Source: Microbacterium sp. VKM Ac-2870 (GTDB lineage Bacteria; Actinomycetota; Actinomycetes; Actinomycetales; Microbacteriaceae). From it: DNA of 64,000 bases. The stretch spans positions 372,461 through 436,460 of the forward strand of contig NZ_JADKSH010000001.1 in the NCBI RefSeq assembly GCF_015350795.1. The letters run 5' to 3'. The translations under genes were made by a program, and so were the position numbers. Of this stretch, positions 1-10,876 are shown one piece after another (position 1 is the stretch's first letter; each line of letters starts with the position of its first letter). The notes under the pieces are model-generated. The model was given only the letters and a program-made list of their open reading frames with translations. It ran no database searches and had not been told where the DNA came from.

Positions 1-756
1 AGCAGCAGATGCAGCAGCCGGAGCAGCAGGTGCAGCAGCCGGAGCGGCAGGCGCAGGGGTCGCCGCCTGCGGAGCGGGAGCAGCCGGCGCTGCCTGCGCG
101 GGAGCGGGTGCAGCGGGCGCCGCGGCCGGAGCGGCAGCGCCGGAACCGATGCGCGCGAGGGTGGCGCCGACGGCGACGGTCTCATCCTCGGCGACCAGGA
201 TCTCCTGCAGCGTGCCTGCGACAGGGGAGGGGATCTCGGTGTCGACCTTGTCGGTCGAGATCTCCAGAAGCGGCTCATCGACAGCGACATCATCGCCGAT
301 CTGCTTCAGCCAGCGGGTGACGGTTCCCTCGGTGACGCTCTCACCGAGTTCGGGCAGCACGACGTCCTTGGCATCGGAAGACGCGGCGGGGGACGCGGCA
401 ACCGCGGGCGCCTCAGCCTCCGGCGCGGCGGCGGGCTCAGCCGGTGCGGGCTCAGCCGGAGCAGGCTCGGCCGAGGGCTGCTCAGCGGCCGGCGCGTCCT
501 CTGCGGTCGGAGCGCCCGAGCCGTCACCGATCTTCGCCAGAACGGCGCCGACCTCGACGGTCTCGTCTTCGGCGACCAGGATCTCTTCGATCACGCCGCT
601 GACAGGGGAAGGGATCTCGGTGTCGACCTTGTCGGTCGAGATCTCCAGAAGCCCCTCATCGGCCTGGATCGTGTCACCGACCTTCTTGAGCCAACGGGTG
701 ACCGTTCCCTCAGTGACGCTCTCTCCGAGCGCGGGGAGGACCACGGATGTGCTCAT
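1..756 (-). CDS. sucB: Dihydrolipoamide acyltransferase (E2), N-terminal part; runs off left edge
   Basis: E2 core of a 2-oxoacid dehydrogenase complex (2-oxoglutarate or pyruvate type). It carries acyl groups on lipoyl-lysine and transfers them to CoA. The 252 visible residues hold two lipoyl domains (about 4-78 and 131-205), each with an [14 protein letters not shown] motif; the lipoylated lysines are about K43 and K170. They are joined by Ala/Pro/Glu-rich linkers. The peripheral-subunit-binding and catalytic domains lie beyond base 1. The ATG at 756 is preceded by GAAGGAGA. It is the last visible gene of pepA-lpdA-sucB, next to its E3 partner. Two lipoyl domains fit actinobacterial E2 proteins. 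Which 2-oxoacid it serves cannot be told from this part. The gene is truncated by the window, not by mutation. Confidence 0.93.
   Translation of the reverse strand, partial: MSTSVVLPALGESVTEGTVTRWLKKVGDTIQADEGLLEISTDKVDTEIPSPVSGVIEEILVAEDETVEVGAVLAKIGDGSGAPTAEDAPAAEQPSAEPAPAEPAPAEPAAAPEAEAPAVAASPAASSDAKDVVLPELGESVTEGTVTRWLKQIGDDVAVDEPLLEISTDKVDTEIPSPVAGTLQEILVAEDETVAVGATLARIGSGAAAPAAAPAAPAPAQAAPAAPAPQAATPAPAAPAAAPAAPAAASAA
230..652. repeat. 42-nt direct repeat from duplicated lipoyl domains
   Basis: Bases 230-271 and 611-652 are identical over 42 nt and sit in a longer diverged repeat of about 100 bp. Each copy codes the lysine-bearing hairpin of one lipoyl domain. Identity at synonymous sites suggests recent duplication or gene conversion between the domains. 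Confidence 0.8.
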
Positions 757-863
757 GACTGTGTCTCCTTCAGAAGTTCGATGTCCGACGTCTAGCTTAG
801 TGACCCGTGCGACCGCAGGGAGCGGAGGGCCGTCGAACGGAGGTGTATGTGTATGAATGATTT

Positions 864-2243
864 TCAGATCGCGTGCAGCGGCTTGCCGGCGAGCGCCAGA
901 AAAGCCTCGCCCAACGCTTCGCTTTGCGTGGGGTGCGCATGTAGGTAGGGAGCGATGTCCTCGGGGTGTGCTTCCCAGCCGACGGCCAGCTGGCCCTCGG
1001 TGATCAGCTCGCCGACGCGATCACCGACCAAGTGCACGCCCAGGACAGGGCCGTCGGCGATGCGGACGACCTTGACGATGCCTCCCGTGCCGATGATCTC
1101 ACTCTTGCCATTGCCCGCGAGGTTGTACTCGTAGGCGACCACCTGGTCGCCGTGAGCGGCGCGGGCGGCATCCTCGGTGAGGCCGACAGACGCGACCTCG
1201 GGGTGGGAGTAGGTCACGCGGGGGATGGTGTGTTCGGGGACCACGATCGGAGCGTGCCCGGCGATCTCCTCCGCGACGAAGATCCCTTGCTGGAACCCGC
1301 GGTGCGCCAGCTGAAGGCCGGGCACGATGTCTCCGGCCGCCCAGACGTGGGGCACGCTGGTGCGCAGGCGCTCGTCGACGACGACGAACCCACGTTCGAG
1401 GGTCACGCCCACTTCTTCGAAGCCCATCTCGCCGGTCATCGGACCCCGACCGACCGCGACCAGCAGATAGTCGGCAGACAGCTCCGCCCCGTCGTCGAGG
1501 ACGAGAGTGACCGCGTCATCCGTCTGCGAGACCGACGCGAAACGAGACCCGAGGCGAGAGGCGATGCCGCGCTTGCGGAAGGCGCGTTCGAGCGCCTTGC
1601 TCGAGGACGCCTCCTCGGCGGGCAGGAGATGATCCAACGCCTCGACGATGGTCACCTCCGAGCCCAGTGAACGCCAGGCGCTGGCGAACTCCACACCGAT
1701 CACTCCACCGCCGAGCACGATGACGGATGCCGGGACCTCGTCCAGGGCGAGCGCTTCCTCGCTGGAGAGGATGCGTCCCCCCAGATCGATGCCCGGCAGG
1801 GTGCGGGTGTACGAACCGGTGGCGAGCACCACATCGGTGCCGCGATACAGGTCGTCGCCGACGGCGACCGCTGGGCCCTCCGCATCGACCACGAGACGAC
1901 CGGTTCCGCTGATGACCGTGATGCCGCGCGCCTTCACCAGCCCTTCGAGACCCTTGAACTTCTTGGCGACGATGCCTTCGCGAAAAGCTGTGACCGCTGC
2001 GGAGTCGATGCCGTCGAACGAGGCGCGCACGCCGACCGCCGCGGCCTCGCGCACGCTGTCGGCGACTTCCGCCGCATGCAACAGCGCCTTGGTCGGGATG
2101 CAGCCGCGATGCAGACACGTACCGCCGAGCTTGTCCTTCTCCACCAGCAGCACTGAACGCCCGAGTTCGGCAGCGCGCAGGGCGGCGGCGTATCCGGCAG
2201 ATCCTCCGCCCAGAATGACGACGTCGGCGCGGTTTGAGGTCAT
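864..2243 (-). CDS. lpdA: Dihydrolipoyl dehydrogenase (E3)
   Basis: FAD enzyme that reoxidises dihydrolipoamide on the E2 lipoyl arms and reduces NAD+. The 459 residues have the usual order: an FAD fingerprint ([18 protein letters not shown], about 11-28), the redox disulfide [13 protein letters not shown] (C43, C48), an NAD fingerprint ([11 protein letters not shown], mid-protein), the second FAD motif (VWAAGDIV), and the C-terminal interface with the catalytic His-Glu in HAHPTQSE. The length is normal for the family. The start at 2243 follows GAAGGAGA by 5 nt and overlaps the pepA stop as ATGA, so translation is probably coupled to pepA. sucB lies 107 nt downstream on the same strand. Confidence 0.95.
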   Translation of the reverse strand: MTSNRADVVILGGGSAGYAAALRAAELGRSVLLVEKDKLGGTCLHRGCIPTKALLHAAEVADSVREAAAVGVRASFDGIDSAAVTAFREGIVAKKFKGLEGLVKARGITVISGTGRLVVDAEGPAVAVGDDLYRGTDVVLATGSYTRTLPGIDLGGRILSSEEALALDEVPASVIVLGGGVIGVEFASAWRSLGSEVTIVEALDHLLPAEEASSSKALERAFRKRGIASRLGSRFASVSQTDDAVTLVLDDGAELSADYLLVAVGRGPMTGEMGFEEVGVTLERGFVVVDERLRTSVPHVWAAGDIVPGLQLAHRGFQQGIFVAEEIAGHAPIVVPEHTIPRVTYSHPEVASVGLTEDAARAAHGDQVVAYEYNLAGNGKSEIIGTGGIVKVVRIADGPVLGVHLVGDRVGELITEGQLAVGWEAHPEDIAPYLHAHPTQSEALGEAFLALAGKPLHAI

Positions 2244-3718
2244 CGTGCGTCTCCTTCGACGAATGCCAGCAGCGAGCGGATCGTCGCTGCGGTGGGACCC
2301 TTGTCCGTGGCGCCGGACGCCGACTTCGTGGAGCCGCTTCCGGCGATATCGAGGTGCACCCACGGGATGCGAGGAGCGTCGGGGGCGTCGGAGACGCGCC
2401 CGACGAAACGCTGGAGGAACAGTCCCGCGAACAGGGATCCTCCGGCGGGGTCGCCGATCTTGGCGTTGACGAGGTCGGCGATGGGGGAGTCGAGCTCCTC
2501 CTCCATGTGCGCCGGAAGCGGCAGCGGCCACGCGAGCTCGTCGGCGGCCCCTGCCGCCTCGAGGTATTCGGCCACAGCCTCGTCAGAGCCCATGACGCCC
2601 GTATGCCGCGAGCCGAGGGCAACCGAGATCGCGCCCGTGAGAGTGGCGACATCGATGAGGACGTCGGGATGCGTGCGGCTTGCGGCGACCAGCCCGTCCG
2701 CGAGGACGAGGCGCCCCTCGGCATCGGTGTTCAAGACCTCTACGGTCGTGCCGTCGAGGATCCTCAGGACATCGCCGGGGCGAATCGCGCGGCCTGAGGG
2801 CATGTTGTCGGCGACGCAGAGCCACCCTGAGACACGCACCGGCACCCGCAATTGTGCAGCCGCGCGGACCACGGCGAGAACGGTCGCCGCGCCGCACATG
2901 TCGTACTTCATCCCGACCATGCCTGCGGCCGGCTTCAGCGAAAGGCCACCCGTGTCGAAGGTGATGCCTTTGCCGACCAGCGCAATGTGGCGCACGGCAT
3001 CGGCGGGCGCATAGTCGACGCGGACGAGTCGCGGCGGACGGTCCGAGCCCTGACCCACACCGAGGATGCCGCCGTACCCGCCGTCGGCGAGCCTCACCTC
3101 GTCGAGCACTTCGACTTCGACGGGCAGATCGGCGAGCGCGGCGACTGCGGCATCGGCGACGTCCTGGGGTCCGAGCCACTCCGCGGGGGTGTGGACGAGG
3201 TCCTTGACGAGCGCGGCCGCCGAACCGATCGCACGCACCCGCTCGAGCGATCGATCGTCGACCTCCGCGTCCGCACGGACGATCACCCGGCCGGCGCGCG
3301 CCGGGGCTGCCGTCGACTTGTAACCATCGAAGCGGTAGCCCCCGAGAACAGCACCCTCCGCGGCTGCGCGCCATCCCGCGGCATCCGCAGCCGGAACGTC
3401 AACGGCGACGGTGGCGAAGCCGGTCGTGGTGCGCACCGCGGCACCGACCGCGTCACGGAGGTCGGCCGTGTCCGGGCGAGAGCCCGTGCCGACGACGATC
3501 AGGGGGAGGCGCGTCGCCTCCGGAGCGTAGACCCGCACGGTGGCGCCCACGGCGCCGGTGAAGCCCACGGCCTCCAGCGCGTCCGCAACGCCCGGCCACG
3601 CAGCCAGGGCGTCGGACGCCTCGTCGAGAGGGGGCAGCACGAGGATCAGGGCATCGGCCTCGATCTCGCGCAGGGGTTCGGTCGTGGACGACAGCTCGGG
3701 AAACGCCATGACCTCCAT
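2240..3718 (-). CDS. pepA: Leucyl aminopeptidase, M17 family
   Basis: Cytosolic, two-metal aminopeptidase that removes N-terminal residues from peptides. It is 492 aa, normal for M17. The C-terminal half has the family motifs: GKGITFDTGGLSLKP (metal and catalytic lysine) and the signature NTDAEGRLVLADGL. An in-frame start exists at 3802, but the ATG at 3718 follows GAGGAGG with about 10 nt spacing and removes an Arg/Gly-rich tail without homology. Another ATG at 3709 is too close to its SD. It is the first gene of the pepA-lpdA-sucB unit and is divergent from the PAC2 gene. Some PepA proteins also bind DNA; nothing here shows that either way. Confidence 0.93.
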   Translation of the reverse strand: MEVMAFPELSSTTEPLREIEADALILVLPPLDEASDALAAWPGVADALEAVGFTGAVGATVRVYAPEATRLPLIVVGTGSRPDTADLRDAVGAAVRTTTGFATVAVDVPAADAAGWRAAAEGAVLGGYRFDGYKSTAAPARAGRVIVRADAEVDDRSLERVRAIGSAAALVKDLVHTPAEWLGPQDVADAAVAALADLPVEVEVLDEVRLADGGYGGILGVGQGSDRPPRLVRVDYAPADAVRHIALVGKGITFDTGGLSLKPAAGMVGMKYDMCGAATVLAVVRAAAQLRVPVRVSGWLCVADNMPSGRAIRPGDVLRILDGTTVEVLNTDAEGRLVLADGLVAASRTHPDVLIDVATLTGAISVALGSRHTGVMGSDEAVAEYLEAAGAADELAWPLPLPAHMEEELDSPIADLVNAKIGDPAGGSLFAGLFLQRFVGRVSDAPDAPRIPWVHLDIAGSGSTKSASGATDKGPTAATIRSLLAFVEGDAR

Positions 3719-3828
3719 CCTAGGTTTGCCTCCTCGCTGAACGTCGACCCCGACGGCCGCGCGTCGGAGCCCGGGCCCGCGGGTGTTCGCTGTCAGCGGC
3801 ACACGGCGCCGCCACGGGTGAGGGCTCG

Positions 3829-3834
3829 TACAGT
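3829..3834 (+). promoter_or_regulatory. -10 element of PAC2 gene (leaderless geometry)
   Basis: TACAGT lies exactly 6 nt before the ATG at 3841. The 6-nt gap (ggaggc) also contains GGAGG, so a short-leader reading is possible. Confidence 0.55.
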
Positions 3835-3840
3835 GGAGGC

Positions 3841-4776
3841 ATGCCCCTGAGCGGTCCCCTTTACGAGCGTGTCGCGTCGGCCCCTCCCGTTCCGGCGGGT
3901 CTGCCGATGGTGATCGTGCTGACCGGCTTCACGGATGCCGGGGGAGCCGTCTCGCAGATGGTGCAGATCTTCCGCGACGACCTCGATCCCGCACCCGTCG
4001 TCGCGTTCTCGGCGGACGTGCTGCTCGACTACCGCGCGCGCCGCCCGACGATCACGTTCGACGCCGATCATCTGGCCGACTACCGGCCGCCGCGCCTAGA
4101 GCTCTCACTGGCGCACGACGCCATCGGACAGCCGTTCGTCCTCCTCGCCGGCTACGAGCCCGATTTCGCGTGGGAGTCGTTCTCAGAAACGGTCGTGGGC
4201 CTCGCCGAGGGGCTTCAGGTCTCGACGGTGACGTGGGTGCACGCGATCCCCATGCCGGTGCCGCACACGCGCCCGATCGGAACGACGGTCAGCGGCACCC
4301 GCACCGATCTGACCCAGGCGCATTCGGTGTGGCAGCCCCACACCCAGGTTCCGGCGACGGTCGGTCACCTCCTCGAGCATCGGTTCGCGCAGAGCGGCGC
4401 CTCGGTGTCGGGGTTCGTGCTGCTCGTCCCGCATTACCTCGCCGACACCGACTACCCGGCGGCGGCCCTCGCCGGCCTCGACAGTCTGTCGGTCGCGACG
4501 GGGCTCGTGTTCAACGCGGATGCTGTCCGCGAGGAGAACCGTGAGTATGTGTCGAAGGTCGATGACCAGGTCGAGGGAAATCCGGAGCTGACGACGATGC
4601 TGCGCACTCTCGAGGAGCGGTACGACGCGTACATGGCTGGGTCCAACCTCGGTCAGCCGATCATCCACACCGGCGACCTGCCGAGTGCAGACGAGCTCGC
4701 TGCTGAGCTCGAGCGCTTCCTCGCCGACCGCCGCGGCGACGACTGGCGCGGCGACGACCGTCGCGGACGCCGCTGA
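3841..4776 (+). CDS. PAC2 family protein
   Basis: 311 aa protein of the PAC2 (proteasome assembly chaperone 2-like) family, common in actinobacteria as a single cytosolic copy. The N-terminal part (MVIVLTGFTDAGGAVSQM) and the central segments VWQPHTQVPATVGHLLEHRF and SGFVLLVPHYLADTDYP fit the family's Rossmann-like fold. The C-terminus is rich in Asp/Arg/Gly (RRGDDWRGDDRRGRR) and looks unstructured. No catalytic residues are established for the bacterial members, so the molecular role is unknown. It stands alone between pepA (divergent) and sigA. The start is supported by both GGAGG and a -10 at leaderless distance. Confidence 0.85.
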   Translation: MPLSGPLYERVASAPPVPAGLPMVIVLTGFTDAGGAVSQMVQIFRDDLDPAPVVAFSADVLLDYRARRPTITFDADHLADYRPPRLELSLAHDAIGQPFVLLAGYEPDFAWESFSETVVGLAEGLQVSTVTWVHAIPMPVPHTRPIGTTVSGTRTDLTQAHSVWQPHTQVPATVGHLLEHRFAQSGASVSGFVLLVPHYLADTDYPAAALAGLDSLSVATGLVFNADAVREENREYVSKVDDQVEGNPELTTMLRTLEERYDAYMAGSNLGQPIIHTGDLPSADELAAELERFLADRRGDDWRGDDRRGRR

Positions 4777-4823
4777 GCGGAATGCTGCGGCATCCCGTGG
4801 CGTTGTCTGTGGTGTAGACGCGC

Positions 4824-4850
4824 GGATCCACTATTGCGAACGGTGGATCC
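4824..4850. promoter_or_regulatory. Inverted repeat upstream of sigA
   Basis: GGATCCAC (4824-4831) and GTGGATCC (4843-4850) form an 8-bp inverted repeat with an 11-nt spacer containing TTGCGA, a hexamer also seen at -35 positions elsewhere in the window. It could be an operator over a sigA promoter. Confidence 0.4.
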
Positions 4851-4894
4851 AATGATGTATGCGACAATGGAGCCCTGACCCGTTGTCGACCGAG

Positions 4895-4917
4895 GGCCGT
4901 TTCGCCACGAAACGGCC
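4895..4917 (+). promoter_or_regulatory. Perfect hairpin in the sigA leader region
   Basis: GGCCGTTTCG, loop CCA, CGAAACGGCC: a perfect 10-bp stem. No T-run follows, so it is not a classical terminator. A TTGACA hexamer follows at 4924-4929 without a good -10. It may be an RNA structure in the sigA 5' UTR or the end of an upstream transcript. Confidence 0.5.
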
Positions 4918-4982
4918 GCGGACTTGACAAGGGTCTTACTCCTGTCCGAAAACCCGGCGCACCCGTCGGTGAAAGGCAAGAC

Positions 4983-6322
<1,340 letters not shown>

Positions 6323-6326
<4 letters not shown>

Positions 6327-7024
6327 GTGCGGACGTTCCCAACGACGGCAAGGCGCTCACTGTCACCGTCGAGGGGACGACGTTCGCGCGAATTCCGATT
6401 CGCACGCGCGTCGTGATGCCCGGCGACGACCTCGAGGCCGTCATCTCGGAGTACGCCGGCGGCGAGCTCACCCCGGGTGACCTGCTGTTCGTGACGGAGA
6501 AGATCGTCGCGATCACGCAGGGCCGCTCGTACACGCTCGATGAGATCGAGCCGCGGCGTCTTGCACGCTTTCTGTCGAAGTATGTGACGAAGACCTCCTA
6601 CGGGATCGGTCTGGGCATGCCGGAGACCATGGAGATGGCGCTGCGCGAATGCGGGACACCCCGCATCCTGTTCGCGGCCGCCGTGAGCGCGGTGACCAAG
6701 CTCTTCGGCCGCCGCGGCGACTTCTACCGCATCGCGGGGGACAAGGCGCGGGCGATCGATGGGCCGACAAACGGCACGATTCCGCCCTACGACCGTGCCG
6801 TCGTCCTCGGCCCGACGAGGCCGGCCGATGTGGCCGCACGCTTGAAGGCGCTTCTCGGCGGGCAGGTTCAGGTCGCTGTCGTCGACATCAACGACATCGG
6901 CGGCAACATCCTCGGCTCCACCCTCGATCGCGCCGGTGAGCGTCAACTCGTGCGTATCCTGGCGGACAATCCGCTGGGCCAGGGTCGCGAGTCGACTCCG
7001 CTCGGCATCATTCGCGCCGTCTGA
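6323..7024 (+). CDS. Coenzyme F420-0:L-glutamate ligase-like protein (CofE/FbiB-N domain)
   Basis: 233 aa protein of the CofE family, whose characterised members add gamma-linked glutamates to coenzyme F420-0 using GTP. Family-like stretches are [15 protein letters not shown] near residue 55, the central [33 protein letters not shown], and [15 protein letters not shown] near 190. It overlaps the sigA stop codon (ATGA), so it is probably translated with sigA. No other F420 genes (cofC, cofD, cofG/H) are in the window, so real F420 activity is inferred from the family only. A diverged relative acting on another substrate is possible. The nitroreductase-like C-terminal half of mycobacterial FbiB is absent. 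Confidence 0.72.
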
Positions 7025-7027
7025 CGG

Positions 7028-8053
7028 TCAAAAGCCCATCGCTGCCCGGTAGCGGGGCAGGTGTCCGTGACGAATGCCGGTTGCCGACGGCTTGTTCTCG
7101 AACACGCCGGCGCCCCAGTTGCCTTCGACGAGGACCGGACCGGCGGGCGTCACCACGATGTCCCACCCGACATAGCGCACCTCGGGGATCACAAGGGCGA
7201 CGTCGGTGATGAGAGCGCGCACCTCGTCCATCATCGGGAGACGGAAATCGGCGATCCGGAAGCCCGTGTCGGGGTGCGTCTCGAAGAGGTGGCCGGAGGT
7301 GGAGTAGCCCATGCCCATCGCCCGGCCGTCTTCGTGCAGGGCGGTGTAGAAGCCGCCGAACGATGCCTGGTCGCTGACCTGTCCGCGACCGAACTTCTGC
7401 GCCATGTTGATGATCTCGACCGTGCCATCCTCTTTGACGAAGGTGGTCACGCGGGTCGTGTTAGCGGTTCCCGGGGCGATCGCTTCGAGGTCCGGGTGCT
7501 GAACGATGCGCTCCTCGATGAGCACCTCGCCCTTGTCCATCAGCTCAGCGTGGAAACGATCCCAGTCGGTCACGTCCGCGGAATCGTAACGACGGACGCC
7601 AAGCCCGGACTTACTGACAGGGACTTTGGCGATGAACACCGGATGCCGTTTCGCAAAGTGGTGCAACGCCGCGGCGTTGCCGGGCACGAGCTCCAGCCAC
7701 TCGCGACCGAGGAATCGGTCGAAGTCGCGGTTGAAGTCGACCTTGTGATGGAAGCGGTGGACCTGGTCCGGGTCGTCGTAGCGGTTCGACAATTCGAGCG
7801 CCAGCGGGCTGGTCACCCATGTCGCGCGCTCGGCTCGGGTGAGGATCGCGAAGTCGAACTCCATGAAATCGTTGAAGCCCACACGGTGACGCGCGGCCGA
7901 CCACAGCATGTCGATCAGCACCAGCGGATAGTGCTTGTGATGGACCTTTGCCGTAAAGCGGGCGCGTTCCGTCAGAGAGCCGACGTCGAGTCCGCGGGCA
8001 CGCTCGAAGAGCACCTCGAAGCGATGAACGAGTGGAAGTCCTCGAGATGCCAC
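7028..8053 (-). CDS. ATP-grasp protein, sugar-transfer-associated (PF14397-like)
   Basis: 341 aa protein resembling the sugar-transfer-associated ATP-grasp family, which is related to carboxylate-amine ligases. Visible ATP-grasp-like parts are HPVFIAKVPVSKSGLGV (phosphate/lysine loop), VLIEERIVQHPDLEAI, TTRVTTFVKEDGTVEI, and a C-terminal metal-binding region VGWDIVVTPAGPVLVEGNWGAG with the expected Asp, Glu and Asn. The substrate cannot be read from sequence; relatives occur near cell-surface polysaccharide genes, but no such genes lie here. The GTG at 8053 follows GGGAGGACTC at good spacing. It is convergent with the CofE-like gene, 3 nt apart at their stops. Confidence 0.7.
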   Translation of the reverse strand: MASRGLPLVHRFEVLFERARGLDVGSLTERARFTAKVHHKHYPLVLIDMLWSAARHRVGFNDFMEFDFAILTRAERATWVTSPLALELSNRYDDPDQVHRFHHKVDFNRDFDRFLGREWLELVPGNAAALHHFAKRHPVFIAKVPVSKSGLGVRRYDSADVTDWDRFHAELMDKGEVLIEERIVQHPDLEAIAPGTANTTRVTTFVKEDGTVEIINMAQKFGRGQVSDQASFGGFYTALHEDGRAMGMGYSTSGHLFETHPDTGFRIADFRLPMMDEVRALITDVALVIPEVRYVGWDIVVTPAGPVLVEGNWGAGVFENKPSATGIRHGHLPRYRAAMGF

Positions 8054-8112
8054 GGCAGAGTCCTCCCAGGGACGAACGGGAACGGGGTTCCCGTCAGTCT
8101 ACGTGGGCGCGA

Positions 8113-8331
8113 TCAGCGTGCGTCGGCCAGACGAGCCGTCTCGTCGTGCCATGACGTGGCGATCGAGCGCAACTTCTCTTCGTACTTGCGGCCGTGGTGG
8201 GCGCAGAACAGCAATTCGCTCCCGTTGACCTCGGCAGCGATGTATGCCTGCGCGCCGCAGGAGTCGCAGCGGTCGGCAGCGCTCAGGCGGTACTGGAGGA
8301 CGTCGGGCTCTGCGGTGGTTGACATGCTCAT
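8113..8331 (-). CDS. Small zinc-ribbon-like protein (DUF7455-type)
   Basis: 72 aa acidic protein conserved in actinobacteria without a known function. It contains CDSCGAQAYIAAEV and then ELLFCAHHGRKYEEKL, a CxxC plus CAHH arrangement that probably binds one zinc. I chose the ATG at 8331 because AGGAGG lies 7 nt upstream; the next ATG (8325) would be 13 nt away, and longer in-frame starts add an unrelated tail. It stands alone, divergent from parE. Confidence 0.75.
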   Translation of the reverse strand: MSMSTTAEPDVLQYRLSAADRCDSCGAQAYIAAEVNGSELLFCAHHGRKYEEKLRSIATSWHDETARLADAR

Positions 8332-8516
8332 TTCGGTTCCTCCTCGGTGCACAAGACGCGGTGCGGTGTCATGACATACAACCACGGCGGAGAGCCGGCA
8401 ATGCCGCGATCCGGTCACATTTCGCTGTGCGCGTAGCCCGTGCGGTGGCGGGAACATCCAGGTCGCCAGACACGTGTGTGTCGTCGCCGTGGTGTCGATG
8501 AGGCTGGATACTGTTG

Positions 8517-10595
8517 ATGATTGTGACCTCCGAGTATTCCGCCCATCACCTTCAGGTGCTCGAGGGCCTCGAGGCCGTCCGTAAACGCCCCGGCATGTAC
8601 ATCGGCTCGACGGACTCCCGCGGCCTGATGCACTGCGTCTGGGAGATCATCGACAACTCCGTCGACGAAGCACTCGCTGGCTACGGAGGGCGGATCGACG
8701 TCGTGCTCCACAGCGACGGCAGCGTCGAAGTGCGCGACCGCGCCCGCGGCATCCCTGTCGATGTCGAGCCGCGCACCGGGCTCACCGGAGTCGAAGTCGT
8801 CTTCACCAAGCTCCACGCCGGCGGGAAGTTCGGAGGCGGCTCTTACGCGGCGTCGGGCGGCCTGCACGGCGTGGGCGCGTCGGTGGTGAACGCACTGTCG
8901 GAGCGTCTGGACGTCGAAGTCGACCGTTCCGGCAAGACGTATGCGATGTCCTTCCGCCGCGGAGAGCCCGGACAGTTCGCCGGACCGAGTCCCGACTCTC
9001 CGTTCACGCCGTTCGAGCGTGCATCCGAATTGCGCGTCATCGGCAAGGCCGCGAAGGGCGTCACCGGAACGCGTATCCGCTACTGGGCGGATCGGCAGAT
9101 CTTCACGAAGGACGCGACGTTCCACGCCGAGGAACTGGAGCAGCGCGCACGCCAGACGGCGTTCCTCATTCCGGGACTCGAAATCACCATCGCCGATCAG
9201 CGCGGTGAAGAGCCGATCGAGACGACGCACCGCTATGACGGTGGAATCTCGGAGTTCGCCGACTTCCTGGCACCGGATGCCGCGATCACCGACACGTGGC
9301 GGCTGAGCGGCTCCGGCACGTTCACCGAGACCGTGCCTGTGCTGCAGCCCGGTGGGGCGATGGTGCCCACCGAGGTCGAGCGCACGTGCGAGGTCGACAT
9401 CGCACTGCGATGGGGGACCGGATACGAGACCGTCACCCGCTCTTTCGTCAACATCATCGCGACCCCGAAAGGCGGAACCCATCAGACCGGGTTCGAGCAG
9501 GGTCTGATGAAGATCGTCCGCACGCAAGTCGAGCAGAACGCCCGCCGACTCAAAGTCGGCGCGGGAGAGAAGCTCGACAAGGACGACATCATGGCCGGGC
9601 TCACCACCGTGCTCACGGTGCGTCTGCCCGAACCCCAGTTCGAAGGACAGACGAAGGAGATCCTCGGCACGCCCGCAGTGCGGAACATCGTCGCCAACGT
9701 CGTCGCCAAGGAACTCGGCGAGAGGTTCAGCTCCAGCAAGCGCGACGACAAGGCGCAGACCGCGCTGCTGCTGGACAAGGTCGTTTCGGAGATGAAGGCG
9801 CGGATCTCCGCGCGGACGCACAAAGAGACGCAGCGCCGCAAGAACGCGTTGGAGTCATCGTCTCTGCCAGCGAAGCTCGCTGACTGTCGCACGACCGACG
9901 TCGCGCAGTCGGAGTTGTTCATCGTCGAGGGCGACTCCGCGCTCGGAACGGCCAAGCTGGCGCGCAACAGCGAGTACCAGGCGCTCCTGCCGATTCGCGG
10001 CAAGATCCTCAACGTGCAGAAGGCGTCGATCAGCGACATGCTCTCCAACGCCGAGTGCGCCGCGATCATCCAGACCATCGGTGCCGGCTCGGGCCGCAGC
10101 TTCGATCTCGATGCGGCGCGCTACGGCAAGATCATCCTCATGAGCGACGCCGACGTCGACGGCGCGCACATCCGAACGCTGTTGCTGACACTCTTCTTCC
10201 GGTATATGCGACCGCTGATCGAAGCCGGGCGCGTCTACGCCGCGGTCCCTCCGCTGCACCGCGTGATCGTCGTCAACCCGGGCTCCAAGCCCAACGAGAC
10301 GATCTACACGTACTCCGAGCAGGAGCTGCACACGCTTCTGGCGAAGGTGCAGAAGTCGGGGCGCCGTTGGCAGGAGCCCGTGCAGCGGTACAAGGGTCTC
10401 GGTGAGATGGATGCCGACCAGCTGGCGGAGACGACCATGGATCGCTCTGGCAGGTTGCTCCGCCGGGTGCGGGTGCAAGACGCCGAGGCGGTTGCAGGCG
10501 TCTTCGAGCTCCTCATGGGTAGCGACGTCGCGCCACGACGTGACTTCATCGTCACCTCGAGCGACAAACTCGACCGCGAAGCGATCGACGCGTAA
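8517..10595 (+). CDS. parE: DNA topoisomerase IV subunit B
   Basis: ATPase/Toprim subunit of a type II topoisomerase. 692 aa: GHKL ATPase (DNSVDEALAGYGG, GLHGVGASVVNALS), transducer domain (GGTHQTGFEQGL), Toprim (EGDSALGTAKLARN; DADVDGAHIRTLL), and the C-terminal QRYKGLGEMDADQLAETTMD. I call it parE rather than gyrB because EGDSALGTAK replaces the usual gyrase EGDSAGGSAK, the nearby A-subunit lacks a gyrase box, and no dnaA/recF lies nearby. ATG 8517 is preferred over TTG 8514 and GTG 8523 because AGGCTGGA is 8 nt upstream. parC is 2.3 kb downstream on the other strand, beyond a two-component system. Confidence 0.85.
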   Translation: MIVTSEYSAHHLQVLEGLEAVRKRPGMYIGSTDSRGLMHCVWEIIDNSVDEALAGYGGRIDVVLHSDGSVEVRDRARGIPVDVEPRTGLTGVEVVFTKLHAGGKFGGGSYAASGGLHGVGASVVNALSERLDVEVDRSGKTYAMSFRRGEPGQFAGPSPDSPFTPFERASELRVIGKAAKGVTGTRIRYWADRQIFTKDATFHAEELEQRARQTAFLIPGLEITIADQRGEEPIETTHRYDGGISEFADFLAPDAAITDTWRLSGSGTFTETVPVLQPGGAMVPTEVERTCEVDIALRWGTGYETVTRSFVNIIATPKGGTHQTGFEQGLMKIVRTQVEQNARRLKVGAGEKLDKDDIMAGLTTVLTVRLPEPQFEGQTKEILGTPAVRNIVANVVAKELGERFSSSKRDDKAQTALLLDKVVSEMKARISARTHKETQRRKNALESSSLPAKLADCRTTDVAQSELFIVEGDSALGTAKLARNSEYQALLPIRGKILNVQKASISDMLSNAECAAIIQTIGAGSGRSFDLDAARYGKIILMSDADVDGAHIRTLLLTLFFRYMRPLIEAGRVYAAVPPLHRVIVVNPGSKPNETIYTYSEQELHTLLAKVQKSGRRWQEPVQRYKGLGEMDADQLAETTMDRSGRLLRRVRVQDAEAVAGVFELLMGSDVAPRRDFIVTSSDKLDREAIDA

Positions 10596-10598
10596 AGA

Positions 10599-10653
10599 GG
10601 CCCCAGAAACGCGCGGGGCCCGAAACCGATCTGGGGGGATTCGGTCTCGGGCC
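10599..10653 (+). terminator. Tandem hairpins after parE
   Basis: GGCCCC (10599-10604) pairs with GGGGCC (10615-10620). Overlapping it, GCCCGAAACCGA (10618-10629) pairs with TCGGTCTCGGGC with one mismatch. No T-run follows; these are probably the parE transcript end. The rest of the 281-bp gap to the kinase gene shows nothing I can name. Confidence 0.5.
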
Positions 10654-10876
10654 ATCGCCGCGGCAACGGGGGACATCCGGATGACGACGAAACCAGAAAG
10701 GTCTCCTCGTCCCCGAAATCACGGACGTCTCGCGCCGTGCCCTGTGAAGAACCGACTGGGGATCAGCTCTTCGGCAAGATAAGAGTATGTGGGGTCGCGA
10801 AGCAGCAGACCTGGACGATCGGTGGAATCGCCTGCGACTTTCGTCTAGATCTCTGTCTCTCGAGTTCTGCGACTGG

